From a virus, in the IMG/VR virus record IMGVR_UViG_3300030108_005279, positions 1-61,567 of that record: DNA of 61,567 nucleotides; one strand, given 5' to 3'. A program made the position numbers and the translations under genes. Positions 61,201-61,567 of this stretch are shown in pieces; the first letter of the stretch is position 1; each line of letters opens with the position of its first letter. Under the pieces are notes generated by a model. It searched no databases. It worked only from the letters and a program-made list of their open reading frames with translations, and was not told where the DNA came from.

Positions 61201-61567
61201 CAATACCTGATCTTGCAGTGAGTAATCCAACTGAGTCTATGTTTGTTACGTCTTCGTATGTTAAGGTTCCACCAATTGATACATCACCAGTTACATTTAA
61301 TGAACTTAGTGTTCCCAGTGAAGTTACATTTGGTTGTGCAGCAGTTTGGAGTGTTCCTGCTAATGTTGATGCAGTAACTCCAGCAATACCAGTAATGTTT
61401 GTTGCACTATCACCTACGATATTTCCATTCGCATTTATATTACCTGAAACTGTTACAGCACTTAGAGTTCCAAGTGATGTGATATTAGGTTGTGCAGCAG
61501 TTTGTAATGTTCCAGTAATATTTGTAAAAGTAGCACCTACGCCAGAAATGTTTCCAGAAAAATCTGT
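52265..61567 (-). CDS. Second giant fibre with S74 chaperone, start beyond the window
   Basis: Open to the right edge: at least 3100 residues. No in-frame ATG, GTG or TTG exists between the edge and a GTG at 60775, so the true start lies outside. The N-terminal part has repeated TAGKADGLTTARTIGGVSFD, SINLPGVNxxGNQxTSG and GTLQTAAQPNITSLGTLSS units. Four blocks of xGxxNIxIGxxAG repeats follow, like the 3700-residue fibre. The last 91 residues are a peptidase S74 domain: SDIRYK gives Ser and Lys (Ser codon at 52538-52540), then PALGVIADQVEKILPQLV and a terminal coiled coil. Self-cleavage at the Ser is expected after trimerisation. Confidence 0.8.
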   Translation of the reverse strand, partial: TDFSGNISGVGATFTNITGTLQTAAQPNITSLGTLSAVTVSGNINANGNIVGDSATNITGIAGVTASTLAGTLQTAAQPNVTSLGTLSSLNVTGDVSIGGTLTYEDVTNIDSVGLLTARSGIVVVGNGVSVGSGIVTSNDGFSGNLTGNVIGNLTGNADTAGKADGLTTARTIGGVSFDGSSNINLPGVNQAGNQDTSGNADTATALETARNIGGVSFDGTASINLPGVNQPGNQNTSGTAAGLSGSPNITITDVSGVGGNFTGVVTASSGFSGNLTGTLQTAAQPNITSLGTLSSATVSGNINANGNIIGDNSTNISGISSVTATNVFGNLTGNVVGNLTGNADTAGKADGLTTARTIGGVSFDGSANINLPGVNTSGNQDTSGNAATATALETARDIGGVSFDGTASINLPGVNQTGNQNTSGTAAGLSGSPNITITDVSGVGGNFTGVVTASSGFSGNLTGTLQTAAQPNITSLGTLSSATVSGNINANGNIVGDNSTNISGINSVTVTDVSGVGGNFTGIVTANKFVGGGINTEGTSSFTDLQIIEGLTVGGISTFNDDVRITAGGLNVTGVVTATSFSGNLATTDLTGTITNAQLAGSIANDKLSNSTVSFGGVSLALGSSDATPAFDLSDATNYPTSSLSGTITNAQLAGSIANDKLSNSTVSFGGISLALGETDATPAFDLSDATNYPTSSLSGTITNAQLAGSIANDKLANSTVSFGGISLALGGTDATPAFNLSDATNYPFSSLTGITTSILGDATPTLGGDLNGNSKNIFGVGIATASKAVFTEGGVTDYHILIDPTSGTRDGKIKYDGSKTLFIEGGTSSDNRIEIHGHQSSLNILCEGQGETELYYSGRLALQTQNGGVGIVGILTAKGVNAIGVVTATSFSGTLITAAQPNVTSLGTLSSLTVSGNINANGNIVGDSSTNITGIAGVTASTLTGTLQTAAQPNITSVGTLSSLNVTGNVSVGGTLTYEDVTNIDSVGLVTARNGVRITAGGLDVTGVSTFSGNITGTGDLTLTSTDTGSSAAPIINLFRNSASPADADYLGQIKFQGESDTGVQRNYAKITGKILDASNGTEDGIIEFAHIKAGSQTITGRFRSDSLQLLNGTALSVAGDITANGNIAGDGSTNITGINEITAAGNITANGNIIGDDSTNISGINSVTASTFFGNGANLSGVGTQTNLGAFDNLVVAGVSTFHNNVFVGSAITMLSSSGIVSATKFCGDGSFLSGIATSGDAGFKSDADENLVAGTCSGCNLDGTDGCFNLMLGTCAGRNTTSGAYNVFLGKEVGCNTTSGSYNIFVGCAAGCKSTTGDDNIFMGRNAGRGDSSCSVTGSDNVAIGMCAGTGLTSANRSVFVGMLAGGIRKDAGITGCCNIGIGYGAGMCLTTGCDSVIIGMNAVKSNCVTANRVVAIGGCALRTLCSGSYSVAIGFQAGGCQCTGGNNVYIGRKSGCKVTTGSGNVMVGNQTKYSGNESSGSGNVFVGNGAGAKSDGSSNVYVGCVAGCQRTDGNNNVAIGACALKGISGSATGGFNVALGSKAGCCVSTGVFNTLLGPNAGLGLTTGSCNVVVGYSASVPSITGDTQLAIGVAHTNWIFGTCDFMVGIGLTNPTSRLTVAGDACVSGVITAANFAKADGSSLGGFSADADVNLFASNTCSGCDLDGSGCYNIFFGSCAGKATTSGDQNILIGTDAGCGKTGAGGNISIGRQAGASGGASTGGNIAIGRKAGYSFNNGNNIAIGQYAIVADNFGSGSVALGHHAGKCNQSGENTFIGCGAGKCDRSQFATFVGNNAGICACTGVCNVFIGAYTGQGKGGGTTGKHNTFVGTKAGRCFSTGCYNAFLGHEAGCLISSGIGNVFLGDKAGNTNTTGSYNIAIGRDVELPSATGDYQLTIGAGTSTWISGTSEFMVGIGTTNPSSRLSVAGDACVSGVMTATSFVGDGSALTGIGGTENVATKGLVVAGVSTFHDKITATSTINAITANVTTTNTAIAVQYDGTTYGSLSPENGAGSIGELRIKTSSNRNVVLSANSSGGTSGNVHIRTSGKTELTVPGTGGVGVAGILTATGINLTQGDGRNAGATGILTAVNINSIGGNFTGIVTATEFRGDGSSLTGITATGIGAIGGLTVKNQSGSVVGTGGSISTLDFNGSTGVTVTATSGAAGIATIAISGGFSQDAQCNLIAGLQAGACADSDTQFNIIMGCAAGKRLDSGDHNVILGTHSGKCATGGNRNTLIGMCAGTCIADGSCNVFIGNYSGVGLICNNNIAIGCMAGCGSGTTTDNTGENNILLGTNSAKLLTSGSRNIVLGKFTMDCAAVTGNNNVALGAYSSKCITSGSGNIALGAYTLQCCLSTGLHNIAIGQLAGRKLQNNCNIAIGFHALLGGSSGGIGNCNIAIGNYAGKGLVNGHANIMLGALAGRHISGSGSADGSYNVAMGKASLGANSSGSDTSGNRNVTIGQYSGNKISSGSNNALFGPSAGCSISSGGRNVSLGSAAGRCVTTGHRNVSIGAYVSPPSATGSDQLAIGTCTSRWIVGNSDFNVGIGSTTNPTSRLTVTGDACVSGVITASNFAKADGSSLGGFEPDSNENLYAGTSSGEDSSTNTCFNIGIGYSAGANLNGNFACYNVLMGHKAGNAITSGGNNIAMGCNAAANMTEGACNIAIGKQSLGSGTLTASGNISIGCLAGNTITSGNTNIFLGNFAGAQSTDAYLNVFIGDAAGGYVSSSANRNIAVGHCAGYRMTTGRFNIILGNCTVNTGPLSGDDNVIIGRRSGLNLSSGDDNVFLGKYAGCTVTSGCSNIIIGASVNPLSATGGCQLAIGKDTNRWIVGNSDFNVGIGSTTNPTSRLTVTGDACVTGVTTFAANPAFLGGSDGSTTISRGLVVIKPHGANSATLTVCSTESSAAVGPTINLIRDDGSPADDDFLGILKFNGSDSAGNQLNYVQLAGITADVTDGTEDGTLQIKNIKAGSETVTAEFRSDSLQLLNGTSLTAAGDVSAPNFNSTSDIRYKTNIKPIDDPISKVIQIEGVSFNWKKDDKPALGVIADQVEKILPQLVHGDDPKTVNYNGLVGLLIEVVKDQQKQIDTLSERISKLE

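Noticed and set aside
38701-61567. Possible CRISPR or diversity-generating repeat region
   Set aside because: Repeats are coding, keep frame and have no palindromic direct repeats with spacers; no reverse transcriptase or template/variable repeat pair was seen in the window.

Overview
The window is part of the genome of a T4-like contractile-tailed phage, most likely one infecting marine picocyanobacteria (Prochlorococcus or Synechococcus). The DNA is AT-rich and almost completely coding. The T4-type genes include uvsW, 4, 5, 26, 32, 33, 48, 53, 54, 59 and a gp27-like hub gene. Cyanobacterial signatures are a DUF1825 protein beside gp59/gp33, a DUF4278 mini-protein behind a glutamine-type riboswitch, and a gp32 without the zinc cysteines. 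No tRNA, insertion sequence or CRISPR array was seen.

Layout. 1-1909 (minus): 5' part of uvsW, then a two-gene restriction-modification cassette (TSPPY-type methyltransferase and a MjaI-like endonuclease). 2084-2269 (plus): an orphan small ORF. 2270-21603 (minus): two unknown genes, a polyglycine adhesin, two large fibre/baseplate proteins, a fibre-like protein, a spike-needle protein, gp5, a gp27-like hub protein, two tape-measure-like proteins, a 58-codon ORF, gp26 and gp54. The gp26/58-codon junction carries a textbook -1 slippery heptamer, as in lambda-type tail-assembly chaperones. 21641-24020 (plus): gp4, an unknown gene, gp48 and gp53. 24021-31746 (minus): early/middle genes: gp32, DUF1825, gp59, gp33, a RecB-like exonuclease, PhoH, ThyX, many small genes, and glutaredoxin. 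Several consensus sigma70 promoters, one terminator-promoter fusion and the riboswitch lie here.

31766-61567 (minus) is a very large accessory adhesin region. A carbamoyltransferase, a GT9-like glycosyltransferase and a sulfotransferase form a probable glycan-decoration cassette. Next to them are small fibre-associated proteins, four or five stand-alone fibre-tip-like proteins with a shared N-terminus, a 3700-residue repeat fibre, three LamG-like lectin proteins, and a second fibre of more than 3100 residues that ends in a peptidase S74 chaperone and runs off the window.

How it fits together. The structural genes build a T4-type baseplate and tail. The region from 31.7 kb onward probably supplies side fibres and exchangeable tips plus enzymes that could decorate them. 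The 24-31 kb block supplies replication, nucleotide and transcription functions. Late-promoter-like TATAAATA/NATAAATA octamers recur in front of fibre genes, several of them formed across the preceding stop codon. Host-like TTGACA-17-TATAAT promoters precede early genes and, unexpectedly, the sulfotransferase inside the late region. All family assignments are from reading motifs; no database search was possible.
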